Below are positions 13,753-20,932 of a stretch of DNA of 22,263 bases, piece after piece (within the stretch, counting starts at the first letter, position 1; each line of letters starts with the position of its first letter). The stretch covers positions 1 to 22,263 of the IMG/VR virus record IMGVR_UViG_3300025086_000283, one strand, 5' to 3'. The stretch comes from a virus. Below the pieces are notes generated by a model, which saw nothing but the letters and a program-made list of their open reading frames with translations, searched no databases and had not been told where the DNA came from. The translations under genes were made by a program, and so were the position numbers.

Positions 13753-14028
13753 TTTCATAGCCTTTAGAGTGCTATCGAAGTAGAGATGGGATATGTTAGA
13801 GTGGGCGAGGCAGGAGACCATGCCCCCTACCATACATATCTATAGCATGATTATACATTTTATAAGATAATAGTTATTAACCAGAACTAGTTAACGCCCC
13901 GACACTAAAACTCTAAAGTCTTTATAGTATTAAAGGGTATTTATTTCAGACACAACTACTCCCCTCTTATTAGAGAGCTAATAGTTTTGTTTAGGATTTT
14001 GGGGGGCTATGTTGACCCGGGAGGGCAC
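13753..14028 (-). ncRNA. Structured non-coding RNA, minus-strand member of a two-copy family
   Basis: Begins a few bases after a perfect promoter (14035-14063). On the minus strand it shows GCCCTC and TCAAC near the 5' end, a C-run (plus 14001-14006) able to pair with GGGGGC (plus 13822-13827), GGGGGCATG (13819-13827), GCCCACTCTAACATA (13792-13806) and CTAAAGGCTATGAAA (13753-13767). GCTAT (13757-13761) can pair with ATAGC (13771-13775). The plus-strand RNA at 12569-12805 has the same blocks in order, with GTAGC/GCTAC in that last helix: an A-U to G-C change that keeps pairing. A TATTAG/CTAATA hairpin lies in the 5' domain. The 3' end is unclear and may extend to about 13440. Function unknown. 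Confidence 0.6.
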
Positions 14029-14034
14029 AATGTT

Positions 14035-14063
14035 ATTATAGCATCTGATTTCGATTTTGTCAA
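14035..14063 (-). promoter_or_regulatory. Perfect consensus promoter for the minus-strand RNA
   Basis: Minus strand: TTGACA (14063-14058), a 17-nt spacer, TATAAT (14040-14035), an exact sigma70 consensus. The next minus-strand gene with a ribosome site starts 650 nt downstream and has its own promoter, so the direct product is non-coding. It is back-to-back with the promoter of the small terminase gene. Confidence 0.75.
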
Positions 14064-14077
14064 GTCTTAATTTATAC

Positions 14078-14106
14078 TTGACAATTTTAAAATAGAGGTG
14101 TATACT
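14078..14106 (+). promoter_or_regulatory. Promoter of the packaging and head operon
   Basis: TTGACA (14078-14083), a 17-nt spacer, TATACT (14101-14106). The transcription start expected about 7 nt beyond falls on the A of the ATG at 14113. No other promoter of this strength was seen upstream of the plus-strand genes, so it may drive all of them. Confidence 0.7.
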
Positions 14107-14112
14107 AGATGC

Positions 14113-14553
14113 ATGGCTATACTACCAAGTGTTGATACAACAACAACAAAAAGAGAATTAACTGACAAACAGAAGTCTTTCCTAGAGCATCTTGTAGAAA
14201 CTCAAGGTGATGCAAAGAAAGCTGCTGAACTTGCTGGTTATTCTTCTCATTATCATCATGTTGTAAAGACTTTAAAAAATGAGATATTAGAATTAACTCA
14301 TGAAGTATTAGCAAACTCTGCTCCTAAAGCAGCTTTTAAAGTTGTAGAAATAATGGAATCTAAAAGACCTGTGGTTCAAGCTAATAATAAGTTAGCTGCA
14401 GCACAAACTTTATTAGATAGAGTAGGAGTAAGTAAAGTAGATAAAGTAGACGTTAATCATAATATGAATTCTGGTGGTATTTTTTTAATGCCAGATAAAG
14501 CACCAGTTGTAATAGAAGCAGAACAAAGTGACTATGAGGAAGTATCAGAATAA
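14113..14553 (+). CDS. Terminase small subunit-like protein (146 aa)
   Basis: Likely recognises phage DNA and helps load the large terminase. Residues about 15-45 (LTDKQKSFLEHLVETQGDAK, then KAAELAGYSS) match the helix-turn-helix start common to small terminases (LT.KQ..F...L, AA..AGYS). A helical middle with NNKLAAAQTLLDRVGVSK follows, and the tail is acidic (VIEAEQSDYEEVSE), which often contacts the large subunit. The ATG at 14113 coincides with the predicted transcription start and no ribosome site exists, so the message would be leaderless. A GTG five codons earlier lies inside the promoter and is unlikely. The large subunit follows 1.5 kb downstream. Confidence 0.75.
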   Translation: MAILPSVDTTTTKRELTDKQKSFLEHLVETQGDAKKAAELAGYSSHYHHVVKTLKNEILELTHEVLANSAPKAAFKVVEIMESKRPVVQANNKLAAAQTLLDRVGVSKVDKVDVNHNMNSGGIFLMPDKAPVVIEAEQSDYEEVSE

Positions 14554-14641
14554 GTTATTAGAATTTTTAAGTAACCTAATAGATAGGTTTTTTGAAATAT
14601 CCTTTCAAAGAACAGAAGATAAACTGATGCGTAAAAAATAA
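14534..14641 (+). CDS. Hypothetical micro-protein (35 aa)
   Basis: A short frame starting 20 nt before the end of the small terminase gene in another frame (MRKYQNKLLEFLSNLIDRFF at the start). Amphipathic helix with basic ends. The ribosome site is weak, so coupling to the small terminase is assumed. It ends one base before the next ATG. An AACCTA/TAGGTT hairpin followed by T-residues lies inside it. The tight packing supports it; sequence alone does not prove it. Confidence 0.45.
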   Translation: MRKYQNKLLEFLSNLIDRFFEISFQRTEDKLMRKK

Positions 14642-14821
14642 ATGAAGATATGGTTAACAGAATATGTAGAGACTAATAATAATGGAATTTTATTAGGTCC
14701 TTACATTAAAGCTGATTCTATTGAAAAAGCAAATAGTATAGCAATACAATATGGATTATTAGTTTTAGGAGAACTCCAAGAACTAATACATGAACCAATA
14801 ATAGATAGGATAGTACACTAA
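14642..14821 (+). CDS. Hypothetical protein (59 aa)
   Basis: Frame from the ATG at 14642 to the TAA at 14821. The layout MKIWLTEYVE...GPYIKADSIEKANSIA...LLVLGELQEL resembles short phage proteins of the form 'W.T.Y....G..I.A.S.EEA...A...GL.V.GEL', which I have seen beside terminase genes; their function is unknown. It is closely spaced with its neighbours. Confidence 0.6.
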   Translation: MKIWLTEYVETNNNGILLGPYIKADSIEKANSIAIQYGLLVLGELQELIHEPIIDRIVH

Positions 14822-14838
14822 TAGTCCGGAGGACTAAA

Positions 14839-15129
14839 ATGCCAAAAGAAAAAGATAGTAGATTAAAACGTGCAGGAGTAAGTGGTTATAACAAACCTAA
14901 AAGAACTCCAGGGCACAAAACTAAATCTCATATTGTTGTTGCTAAAGAAGGCAATAAAATAAAAACAATACGCTTTGGGCAAAAGGGTGCTAAAACAGCA
15001 GGTAAACCTAAAGCAGGTGAGTCCGCTAGAATGAAAGCAAAACGAAAGTCTTTTAAAGCAAGACACGGTAAAAACATTGCAAAGGGTAAAATGTCAGCAG
15101 CCTACTGGGCTGACAAGGTTAAATGGTAG
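14839..15129 (+). CDS. Basic phage protein, SHIVVAKEG/KTIRFGQKG type (96 aa)
   Basis: A recognisable family of tailed-phage proteins with the blocks RLKRAGVSGYNKPKRTPGH, KSHIVVAKEGNKIKTIRFGQ, GESARMKAKRKSFKARHGKN and the C-terminal MSAAYWADKVKW. I recall it as a DUF (DUF6321 or similar) without assigned function. It is strongly basic, so nucleic-acid contact is plausible. GGAGG lies before the ATG. It is encoded in the packaging region with several other tiny basic proteins. Confidence 0.75.
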   Translation: MPKEKDSRLKRAGVSGYNKPKRTPGHKTKSHIVVAKEGNKIKTIRFGQKGAKTAGKPKAGESARMKAKRKSFKARHGKNIAKGKMSAAYWADKVKW

Positions 15130-15149
15130 TCCACAAGACTAGGTAAACT

Positions 15150-15332
15150 ATGGGTAGACAAATAGGTAATGACGAAGGTTCTCAAGTAACTTTTAGAAAA
15201 AGTATCTATGGTAAAAGCGATGGTGGTAAAGGTGCAAGACCTCGACCATTTGCTGTATCTAAAAAAGAATACGAAGATAACTGGGACAGAATATTCGGAG
15301 AAAAAAATGCTAAGAAAAAAAACGACAACTAA
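15150..15332 (+). CDS. Hypothetical basic protein (60 aa)
   Basis: Frame from MGRQIGNDEGSQVTFRKSIY to a lysine-rich end. It holds glycine/lysine-rich GKSDGGKGARPRPFAV and an aromatic segment KKEYEDNWDRIFG that phages often place in short proteins near terminase. The ribosome site is weak (AGG). It overlaps the next gene by 26 nt. Confidence 0.6.
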   Translation: MGRQIGNDEGSQVTFRKSIYGKSDGGKGARPRPFAVSKKEYEDNWDRIFGEKNAKKKNDN

Positions 15333-15504
15333 GAAAAAGTCAACCGTGAATAAAGCTGGTAACTATACCAAGCCAACTATGCGTAAGAGACTTTTCGAGA
15401 GGATTAAAGCTGGTACCAAAGGTGGTAAAGCCGGTCAATGGTCAGCTCGAAAAGCCCAGCTTTTAGCCAAAGAATATAAAGCCAAAGGAGGAGGTTATAA
15501 ATAA
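15307..15504 (+). CDS. Small basic phage protein, WSARKAQLLAKEYK type (65 aa)
   Basis: After a lysine/threonine-rich start the protein carries KPTMRKRLFERIKAGTKGGK and GQWSARKAQLLAKEYKAKGG, a conserved block known from many phages and some large DNA viruses; from memory it corresponds to DUF5872. No function is known. The ATG at 15307 is chosen because GGAG lies 7 nt upstream; the frame is open further 5' but that would overlap the 60-aa gene more. It is followed by GGAGGAGG inside its own 3' end, serving the next gene. Confidence 0.7.
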   Translation: MLRKKTTTKKKSTVNKAGNYTKPTMRKRLFERIKAGTKGGKAGQWSARKAQLLAKEYKAKGGGYK

Positions 15505-15505
15505 T

Positions 15506-15643
15506 ATGGGTAAGAAAATAAAAATTATGTTAGTAAAATTAATGGATGCAGGTAAGAAAGAATACAAAAGATTATTTAAAAAATGTTTAACAACAAAACC
15601 AAAAAAGAATGCCAAAAGCAAAAAGTCAAAAAAGTCTAGATAA
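15506..15643 (+). CDS. Hypothetical basic micro-protein (45 aa)
   Basis: Frame starting two bases after the previous stop, with GGAGGAGG about 11 nt upstream. It has a hydrophobic/basic helix (KIKIMLVKLMDAGKKEYKRL) and a tail of lysines and serines. It overlaps the following gene by 35 nt in another frame. Function unknown. Confidence 0.55.
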   Translation: MGKKIKIMLVKLMDAGKKEYKRLFKKCLTTKPKKNAKSKKSKKSR

Positions 15644-15851
15644 GTGGACTAAACAAAAGTGGAGAACTGCCAGTGGGAAGAAGTCTTCTAAAACTGGAGA
15701 AGTCTACGCACCTGCTAAGACTATAGCAAAGCTTAAGTCTACTGCAGCAGGTCGTAAAAAACTTGCAGCTGCTAATAAAAAGAAACGAGCAGCTACTAAA
15801 AAAGGTAAGCAACATGCTAAGCATGGATTACATAAAGGAAAGAAAAGATAA
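15609..15851 (+). CDS. Small very basic phage protein, KSLDKWTKQKW type (80 aa)
   Basis: Starts with KAKSQKSLDKWTKQKWRTAS, then VYAPAKTIAKL and a long lysine/alanine tail. By my count 28 of 80 residues are K or R against two acidic ones. The KSLDKWTKQKW.T.SGK opening is familiar from marine and other tailed phages, without known function. The histone-like composition suggests DNA binding or condensation, an inference only. It overlaps the genes on both sides. Confidence 0.65.
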   Translation: MPKAKSQKSLDKWTKQKWRTASGKKSSKTGEVYAPAKTIAKLKSTAAGRKKLAAANKKKRAATKKGKQHAKHGLHKGKKR

Positions 15852-16098
15852 ATTGAAAGAAGGTTATATAACAAGAACTTCTTCAACTATTCCTTTTGGA
15901 TATGAGTTAGAAGAAGAGTCTGGTTCTTTTCTAGTACCTATAGAAAACGAACTAAATGTATTAGAAGAAGTAACAAAAGCAGTATTTCATGGTGAAATTA
16001 GTCTAGGTATTGGAGTAGATTGGTTAGAGGCAGAGACCGGAAGGAAGATGTCTAGACCCGGATTGAAAAAACACGTAGATAAAGTATATGGAAGATAA
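15823..16098 (+). CDS. Recombinase-domain-like small protein (91 aa)
   Basis: The pattern TIPFGYELEEESGSFLVPIE, then LNVLEEVTKAVFHGEISLGI, GVDWLEAETGRKMSRPGL and KKHVDKVYG is like the helix-turn-helix 'Recombinase' region of large serine recombinases (PFGY..., long helix, ...W...TG.K.S..GL..I). No catalytic resolvase domain is present. As a free DNA-binding domain next to the large terminase it could be an accessory packaging or regulatory protein. The start at 15823 is one of two nearby ATGs (the other at 15814); neither has a strong ribosome site. It overlaps the large terminase gene by 11 nt. Confidence 0.6.
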   Translation: MDYIKERKDKLKEGYITRTSSTIPFGYELEEESGSFLVPIENELNVLEEVTKAVFHGEISLGIGVDWLEAETGRKMSRPGLKKHVDKVYGR

Positions 16099-17725
16099 TT
16101 CACAAAAGTACTTGACAAACCCAGATGGGAGTTATATACTAAAGAAAGATGGTACACCAAGGCTTAGACCCGGTAGACCAAAAAATTCAGAACTTTCTGA
16201 CATTAAGTTAGCTTTACAAGCAAAGAATAAACTTAATAAAAAGTCTAAGAAAGTTAAAAAGCTAACAAGAAGTTTAGCTAGAGTCAAGAAAGAACTTGAC
16301 AAAGAAGAAAAAGTTTTAACATCTAATGTTTTAACAGAGTCAGAAACCAAAGAGTTACCTGATGCTATACAACAACATTTAGATACTACTGGTTCTCATG
16401 TGGCTTTCATGCCAAACGAAGGACCACAGACAGACTTTTTAGCTGCTGGTGAGAAAGATGTTCTTTACGGTGGAGCAGCAGGTGGTGGAAAAAGTTTTGC
16501 AATGTTAATAGACCCATTGCGTTACTGCCACATAACAGAGCACAGAGCTTTAATATTAAGAAGGTCTATGCCAGAACTAAGAGAACTTATAGATAAGTCT
16601 CGAGAACTTTATCCTAAAGCCTTTAAAGGTGCTAAGTTTAAAGAAGTAGAAAAGTTATGGCAGTTCCCTAGTGGAGCAAAAATTGAATTTGGGTTCTTGG
16701 AACGAGATGCAGATGTTTATCGTTATCAAGGACAAGCGTACAGTTGGATAGGTTTTGATGAAATAACTCACTTACCTACAGAGTTTGGATGGAACTACTT
16801 AGCTTCAAGGTTAAGAACTACTAATCCTAATATACAAACTTATTTAAGATGTACAGCTAATCCCGGTGGTGTAGGTGCTCATTGGGTAAAGAAAAGATAC
16901 GTAGAGCCAGCAGAACATAATACAAGTTTTGAAGGTAAAGACGGTCTTACTAGAAAGTTTATACCAGCATTGTTACAGGATAATCCTCACCTTGCTGAAG
17001 ACGGTGAATACGAAAGGATGCTACAATCTTTACCGGCTATACAACGTAAACAGTTGTTGGAAGGTAACTGGGATATTTCAGAAGGAGCAGCATTCGCAGA
17101 GTTTGAAATAGATACACACGTCATACCACCTTTTGAATTACCAAGTTGGTGGGAAAGAATTAAAGCAGTAGACTATGGTTATGCTGCAGAAAGTTGCTGT
17201 CTCTGGGCTGCTATCGACCCTGAAGATAAGACTATTATTATATATAGAGAATTATACAAAAAAGGTCTGACAGGCGAAGCACTTGGCGACACCATAACAG
17301 AAATGGAAATGAATGAAATAAAATCCATAGCTGGAGTATTAGATACAGCAGCATGGTCTAGGACAGGTTATACAGGTCCTACGATTGGTGAAATATTAGT
17401 TAATAAAGGACATAAACTAAGAAGAGCTGATAAAAATAGATTAGCAGGTAAAACTCAAATACATGAGTACCTGAGAAAAAATAATAGTACAGGAAGACCT
17501 AAGTTACAAATATTTAATACATGTGTTAACTTAGTAAAAGAAATACAGGCGTTGCCTCTTTCTAAAAGTAATCCTGAAGATGTGGATACTCATGCAGCAG
17601 ACCATGCATATGATGCATTAAGATATATGTTAATGAGTAGACCTAGAATGGACCATCCTCAAGATAGGATGTTAAGAATTAAATCAGATATATTTAGTCC
17701 TTCTGATTCAACTTTTGGTTATTAA
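16088..17725 (+). CDS. Terminase large subunit (ATPase-nuclease)
   Basis: Pumps and cuts phage DNA at the portal. Of 545 aa, the first ~110 form an unusual extension with LRPGRPKNS (AT-hook-like) and a lysine-rich helical stretch. The ATPase follows: Walker A YGGAAGGGKS (about 127-136), Walker B WIGFDE (220-225) and coupling motif TANPG (256-260). The RNase-H-like nuclease shows AVDYGY (D362), GVLDTAAW (D419) and ADHAYDALRY (D505/D509). Start overlaps the previous gene by 11 nt. The portal gene follows after 3 nt, confirming the packaging module. Confidence 0.95.
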   Translation: MEDNSQKYLTNPDGSYILKKDGTPRLRPGRPKNSELSDIKLALQAKNKLNKKSKKVKKLTRSLARVKKELDKEEKVLTSNVLTESETKELPDAIQQHLDTTGSHVAFMPNEGPQTDFLAAGEKDVLYGGAAGGGKSFAMLIDPLRYCHITEHRALILRRSMPELRELIDKSRELYPKAFKGAKFKEVEKLWQFPSGAKIEFGFLERDADVYRYQGQAYSWIGFDEITHLPTEFGWNYLASRLRTTNPNIQTYLRCTANPGGVGAHWVKKRYVEPAEHNTSFEGKDGLTRKFIPALLQDNPHLAEDGEYERMLQSLPAIQRKQLLEGNWDISEGAAFAEFEIDTHVIPPFELPSWWERIKAVDYGYAAESCCLWAAIDPEDKTIIIYRELYKKGLTGEALGDTITEMEMNEIKSIAGVLDTAAWSRTGYTGPTIGEILVNKGHKLRRADKNRLAGKTQIHEYLRKNNSTGRPKLQIFNTCVNLVKEIQALPLSKSNPEDVDTHAADHAYDALRYMLMSRPRMDHPQDRMLRIKSDIFSPSDSTFGY

Positions 17726-17728
17726 TAT

Positions 17729-19939
17729 ATGGCAGACAACGACAATACATTTCTAAACGCTGATAGTATCTATGAAGAAGTTGAAGGAGAATCAGGAGTT
17801 ACTTTAACTCTTGAAGAAGACCAACAAAGAAATCTTATAGGAACTATTAAAGATAGATTTGCTATAGCAGAAGACGCTAGACAAACAGACGAAACTCGTT
17901 GGTTAAAAGCTTATGAAAACTATCGTGGATTATACGCTAAGAATATTAAGTTTAGAGAATCAGAAAAGTCTAGAGTATTTGTTAAAATAACTAAAACAAA
18001 AGTACTTGCTGCTTTTGGACAATTAGTAGATGTTATATTTGGTACAGGTAAATTTCCAATAGGAATTTCAGAAACTAAAATACCAGAAGGTGAAACAGAT
18101 TACGCACATCTTGACACTACTAATCCTATTCCTAGTTTAGAAACTACAATAGGAGACAATACAGAAATACCTGATGATATAGGAAATCGAATAGATAATC
18201 CTTATGATGTTGGCTATGAAGGTGATGGTAAAACTTTAAAACCCGGTGCTACTTATTATAATGGAATATTTGAAGATAGTCTTGAAGACCAAGCAGAAGA
18301 GTTAGGTATTCTTAAAGATGGAGCTAGTCCTGACCCACAAGCTTTAGAATTAAGTCCTGCACAAAAAGCTGCAAGACGAATGGAAAAACTTATACATGAC
18401 CAAATAGAAGAATCTAACGGTAACTCTGAAATGAGAAATGCTTTATTAGAATCTGCTTTACTAGGTACTGGTATTGTTAAAGGACCATTTAATTTTAACA
18501 AAAAATTACATAAATGGGACACAGATGAAGAAGGTAACAGAACTTATAATCCGTTAGAAGTTAGAGTTCCTAGAATTGAGTTTGTTAGTTGTTGGGATTT
18601 TTATCCAGACCCTAATGCTACTAACATGGAAGAATGTGAGTATGTAATACATAGACACAAAATGAATCGTAGTCAACTTAGACAACTACGTAACATGCCT
18701 TACTTTGATGAAGATGCTATACGTAATGCAATTCAAATGGGTGCTAACTATGTAGAAAAAGATTTTGAAAGTCAGTTAAAAGATGATGCTAGATATGATG
18801 AAGAAGTAGGAACTAACTTTGAAGTTTTAGAATACTGGGGAATAATGGATGCAGAGTATGCAAGAGAAGTAGGTATTGATTTACCCGACAGTGTTGATGA
18901 CCTAGATGAAGTACAAGTAAATGTATGGACATGTGGACATTATTTACTAAGAGCAGTATTAAATCCATTTACTCCTTATAGAATACCTTATCATGCTTTT
19001 CCATATGAAAGAAACCCATATAACTTTTTTGGTATTGGTATAGCAGAAAATATGGATGATAGTCAACAGATTATGAATGGTCATGCAAGAATGGCTATTG
19101 ACAACCTAGCAATGTCTGGGTCGTTAGTATTTGATGTAGACGAGTCTGCTTTAGTTGGTGGACAATCAATGGAAATATATCCCGGAAAAATATTTAGAAG
19201 ACAAGCAGGGATGCCCGGACAAGCAATACATGGATTAAAGTTTCCTAATACATCACAAGAAAATTTAATGATGTTTGATAAGTTTAGACAGTTGGCTGAT
19301 GAACAAACTGGAATACCTAGTTACTCACATGGGCAAACAGGTGTTCAAAGTATGACAAGGACTGCTTCAGGTATGTCAATGTTAATGGGAGCATCTAGTT
19401 TAAATATTAAAACAGTTATCAAAAATCTTGATGACTTTTTATTAAAACCACTTGGAGAAGCTTACTTTCAGTGGAACATGCAATTTTTAGAGGACGAGTT
19501 GGATGTCAAAGGTGATTTAGAAGTTAAGGCTACTGGAACAAATAGCTTGATGCAAAAAGAAGTACGAAGCCAAAGGCTTACTATGTTCTTACAAACTGCT
19601 CAAAATCCTGCTGTTGCACCGTTTGTTAAGATTTCTAAACTTATAAGTGAACTAGCCTACAGCTTAGACTTAGACCCTGATGAAATACTCAATGACCCTG
19701 AAGAAGCTGCTGTAATGGCTCAAATAATAGGAATGCAAAATGCTGGACAAACAAATGGCGAAGAAACTCAACCCAATAGTCAACAGTCTCCATTGGGAGG
19801 ACTTCAAGGAACACCTGAACAATCTCAAGAACTTGGTGTTACAGGAACTGGTGGTGGCAACATCGGAACAGGAAATGTACCGGTTGCAGGGGAAGATGAA
19901 TTTTCTGGTACGCCTAGAGCAGCTGGACCTACAGGTTAA
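17729..19939 (+). CDS. Portal protein, P22 gp1-like (736 aa)
   Basis: Forms the dodecameric DNA channel at one head vertex. Length is close to P22 gp1 (725 aa). Recognisable parts are the N-terminal RFAIAEDARQTDETRWLKAY region, PRIEFVSCWDFYPDPNATNM, PYHAFPYERNPYNFFGIGIA, then AENMDDSQQIMNGHARMAID, and the Q...RTASGMSMLMGASS segment typical of podovirus portals. The C-terminal ~70 residues are Q/G/N/P-rich and probably disordered; that part is overlapped in another frame by a second gene. No clear ribosome site precedes the ATG three bases after the terminase stop, so coupling is likely. Confidence 0.9.
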   Translation: MADNDNTFLNADSIYEEVEGESGVTLTLEEDQQRNLIGTIKDRFAIAEDARQTDETRWLKAYENYRGLYAKNIKFRESEKSRVFVKITKTKVLAAFGQLVDVIFGTGKFPIGISETKIPEGETDYAHLDTTNPIPSLETTIGDNTEIPDDIGNRIDNPYDVGYEGDGKTLKPGATYYNGIFEDSLEDQAEELGILKDGASPDPQALELSPAQKAARRMEKLIHDQIEESNGNSEMRNALLESALLGTGIVKGPFNFNKKLHKWDTDEEGNRTYNPLEVRVPRIEFVSCWDFYPDPNATNMEECEYVIHRHKMNRSQLRQLRNMPYFDEDAIRNAIQMGANYVEKDFESQLKDDARYDEEVGTNFEVLEYWGIMDAEYAREVGIDLPDSVDDLDEVQVNVWTCGHYLLRAVLNPFTPYRIPYHAFPYERNPYNFFGIGIAENMDDSQQIMNGHARMAIDNLAMSGSLVFDVDESALVGGQSMEIYPGKIFRRQAGMPGQAIHGLKFPNTSQENLMMFDKFRQLADEQTGIPSYSHGQTGVQSMTRTASGMSMLMGASSLNIKTVIKNLDDFLLKPLGEAYFQWNMQFLEDELDVKGDLEVKATGTNSLMQKEVRSQRLTMFLQTAQNPAVAPFVKISKLISELAYSLDLDPDEILNDPEEAAVMAQIIGMQNAGQTNGEETQPNSQQSPLGGLQGTPEQSQELGVTGTGGGNIGTGNVPVAGEDEFSGTPRAAGPTG

Positions 19940-19970
19940 AGAAGCAATAATGAGAAAAGAGGAAATATAA
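19740..19970 (+). CDS. Gene overlapping the portal 3' end (76 aa)
   Basis: About 200 of 231 nt lie inside the portal gene in the +1 frame. The product is a well-formed helical protein: LNPIVNSLHWEDFKEHLNNL near residues 11-30, then ATSEQEMYRLQGKMNFLVRL with regular hydrophobic spacing, while the portal frame there is low-complexity. AGGA lies 7 nt before the ATG and its TAA overlaps the next ATG as TAATG, the usual layout of real operon genes. I have seen similar small '(S/T).Q....QGK...L..L' proteins just after portal genes; their role is unknown, perhaps a head assembly factor. A second ATG at 19755 is possible. Confidence 0.7.
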   Translation: MLDKQMAKKLNPIVNSLHWEDFKEHLNNLKNLVLQELVVATSEQEMYRLQGKMNFLVRLEQLDLQVKEAIMRKEEI

Positions 19971-20932
19971 TGTCAATGTTAAAACCAGATTACTTAGACT
20001 TAGATAAAGACGGTAATAAAACTGAACCAATGAAAGAAGCTGTTAAAGATAGAAAGCCTATGTATAGTGGAGGTGCTGGAGCATCTAAAAAAAGAATGAG
20101 CTACCAAGAAGGTGGTTTGTTAAAAGACGACAGAGAACAATATGGTTTAGGTGGTATTGCTAGTAAAATATTATCTAAATATAATATTACTCCTTCTAAA
20201 GGAAAAAAAATAACTGTTAAAGATGCAAAACAAGAATTAAAAAAATTAAAAGAAGATTTAAAAGATATAAAACAAACAACTCCTGACGATAGTAGAGTAG
20301 ATGAAATAAAACTTTTAGAAGAAGAAATAGAAGATTTACAAGCAGACATTATAAAAATAACAGAAGGTGTATCTGATGATTATAGTGCTAGAGGAATGGT
20401 TGCTGAAGGTGGTCTATTAATGGATGACCAAATGTTAATGGTTATGACACCACCAATGGAATCTGAAATGGAATCAGACGATGACATGGAAAATAACTAT
20501 TTAGATTTTATAATTGGAGAAGCATTAAGCTCAGAAGAAGAAGCAATGCTAATGTCCAAAATGGAACAAGACGAGGAACTCTCAATGCTTTTTGATAAAG
20601 TAATAGATGTTGCTCAAGAATTTGCTGGTTCTGGTCCTGTTGAAGGACCGGGCTCAGGAGTCTCTGACAGTATACCTGCAAGGTTATCTGATGGAGAATT
20701 TGTCTTTACTGCAAAAGCTGTAGAAGAAATCGGAGAAGACACTTTAATGTCTATGATGAAAGAAGCTGAAGCTAAAGTAGATGAAAGACAACCTCTTAAT
20801 TTAGGAGGAATGCCTATGATGGAAGAAGAAATGAAGGTAGACCAATATGGAAAACCCGTTGACCCTGCTGTTGTAGATGATGAAATACGAAAAGGTATGT
20901 TATCAGCAAATCCTAGATTAAGACAACGATAG
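19970..20932 (+). CDS. Acidic phage structural-region protein (320 aa)
   Basis: No firm function. The N-terminus holds LDLDKDGNKTEPM, an EF-hand-like calcium loop without the usual final acidic residue. Residues about 83-125 form a charged coiled coil (KDAKQELKKLKEDLKDIKQT and on). The middle is very acidic and methionine-rich. Near 225 the block GPGSGVSDSIPARLSDGEFV, followed by FTAKAVEEIG, is a motif common in tailed-phage virion-region proteins. GAGGA precedes the ATG, which overlaps the previous stop. Its place between portal and scaffold suggests a head or ejection role. Confidence 0.65.
   Translation: MSMLKPDYLDLDKDGNKTEPMKEAVKDRKPMYSGGAGASKKRMSYQEGGLLKDDREQYGLGGIASKILSKYNITPSKGKKITVKDAKQELKKLKEDLKDIKQTTPDDSRVDEIKLLEEEIEDLQADIIKITEGVSDDYSARGMVAEGGLLMDDQMLMVMTPPMESEMESDDDMENNYLDFIIGEALSSEEEAMLMSKMEQDEELSMLFDKVIDVAQEFAGSGPVEGPGSGVSDSIPARLSDGEFVFTAKAVEEIGEDTLMSMMKEAEAKVDERQPLNLGGMPMMEEEMKVDQYGKPVDPAVVDDEIRKGMLSANPRLRQR

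Noticed and set aside
13615-13833. A 72-codon minus-strand frame
   Set aside because: No ribosome site before the ATG, it crosses long nested hairpins and two of the blocks shared with the plus-strand RNA, and the product looks random.
14098-14112. GTG start five codons upstream for the small terminase
   Set aside because: It would put the start codon between the -35 and -10 boxes of the promoter; the ATG at 14113 fits the conserved part of the protein.
14573-14593. AACCTA/TAGGTT hairpin followed by T-residues after the small terminase
   Set aside because: The stem is short and AT-rich, and termination there would cut off the whole head operon, for which no other strong promoter was found. 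At most partial attenuation.
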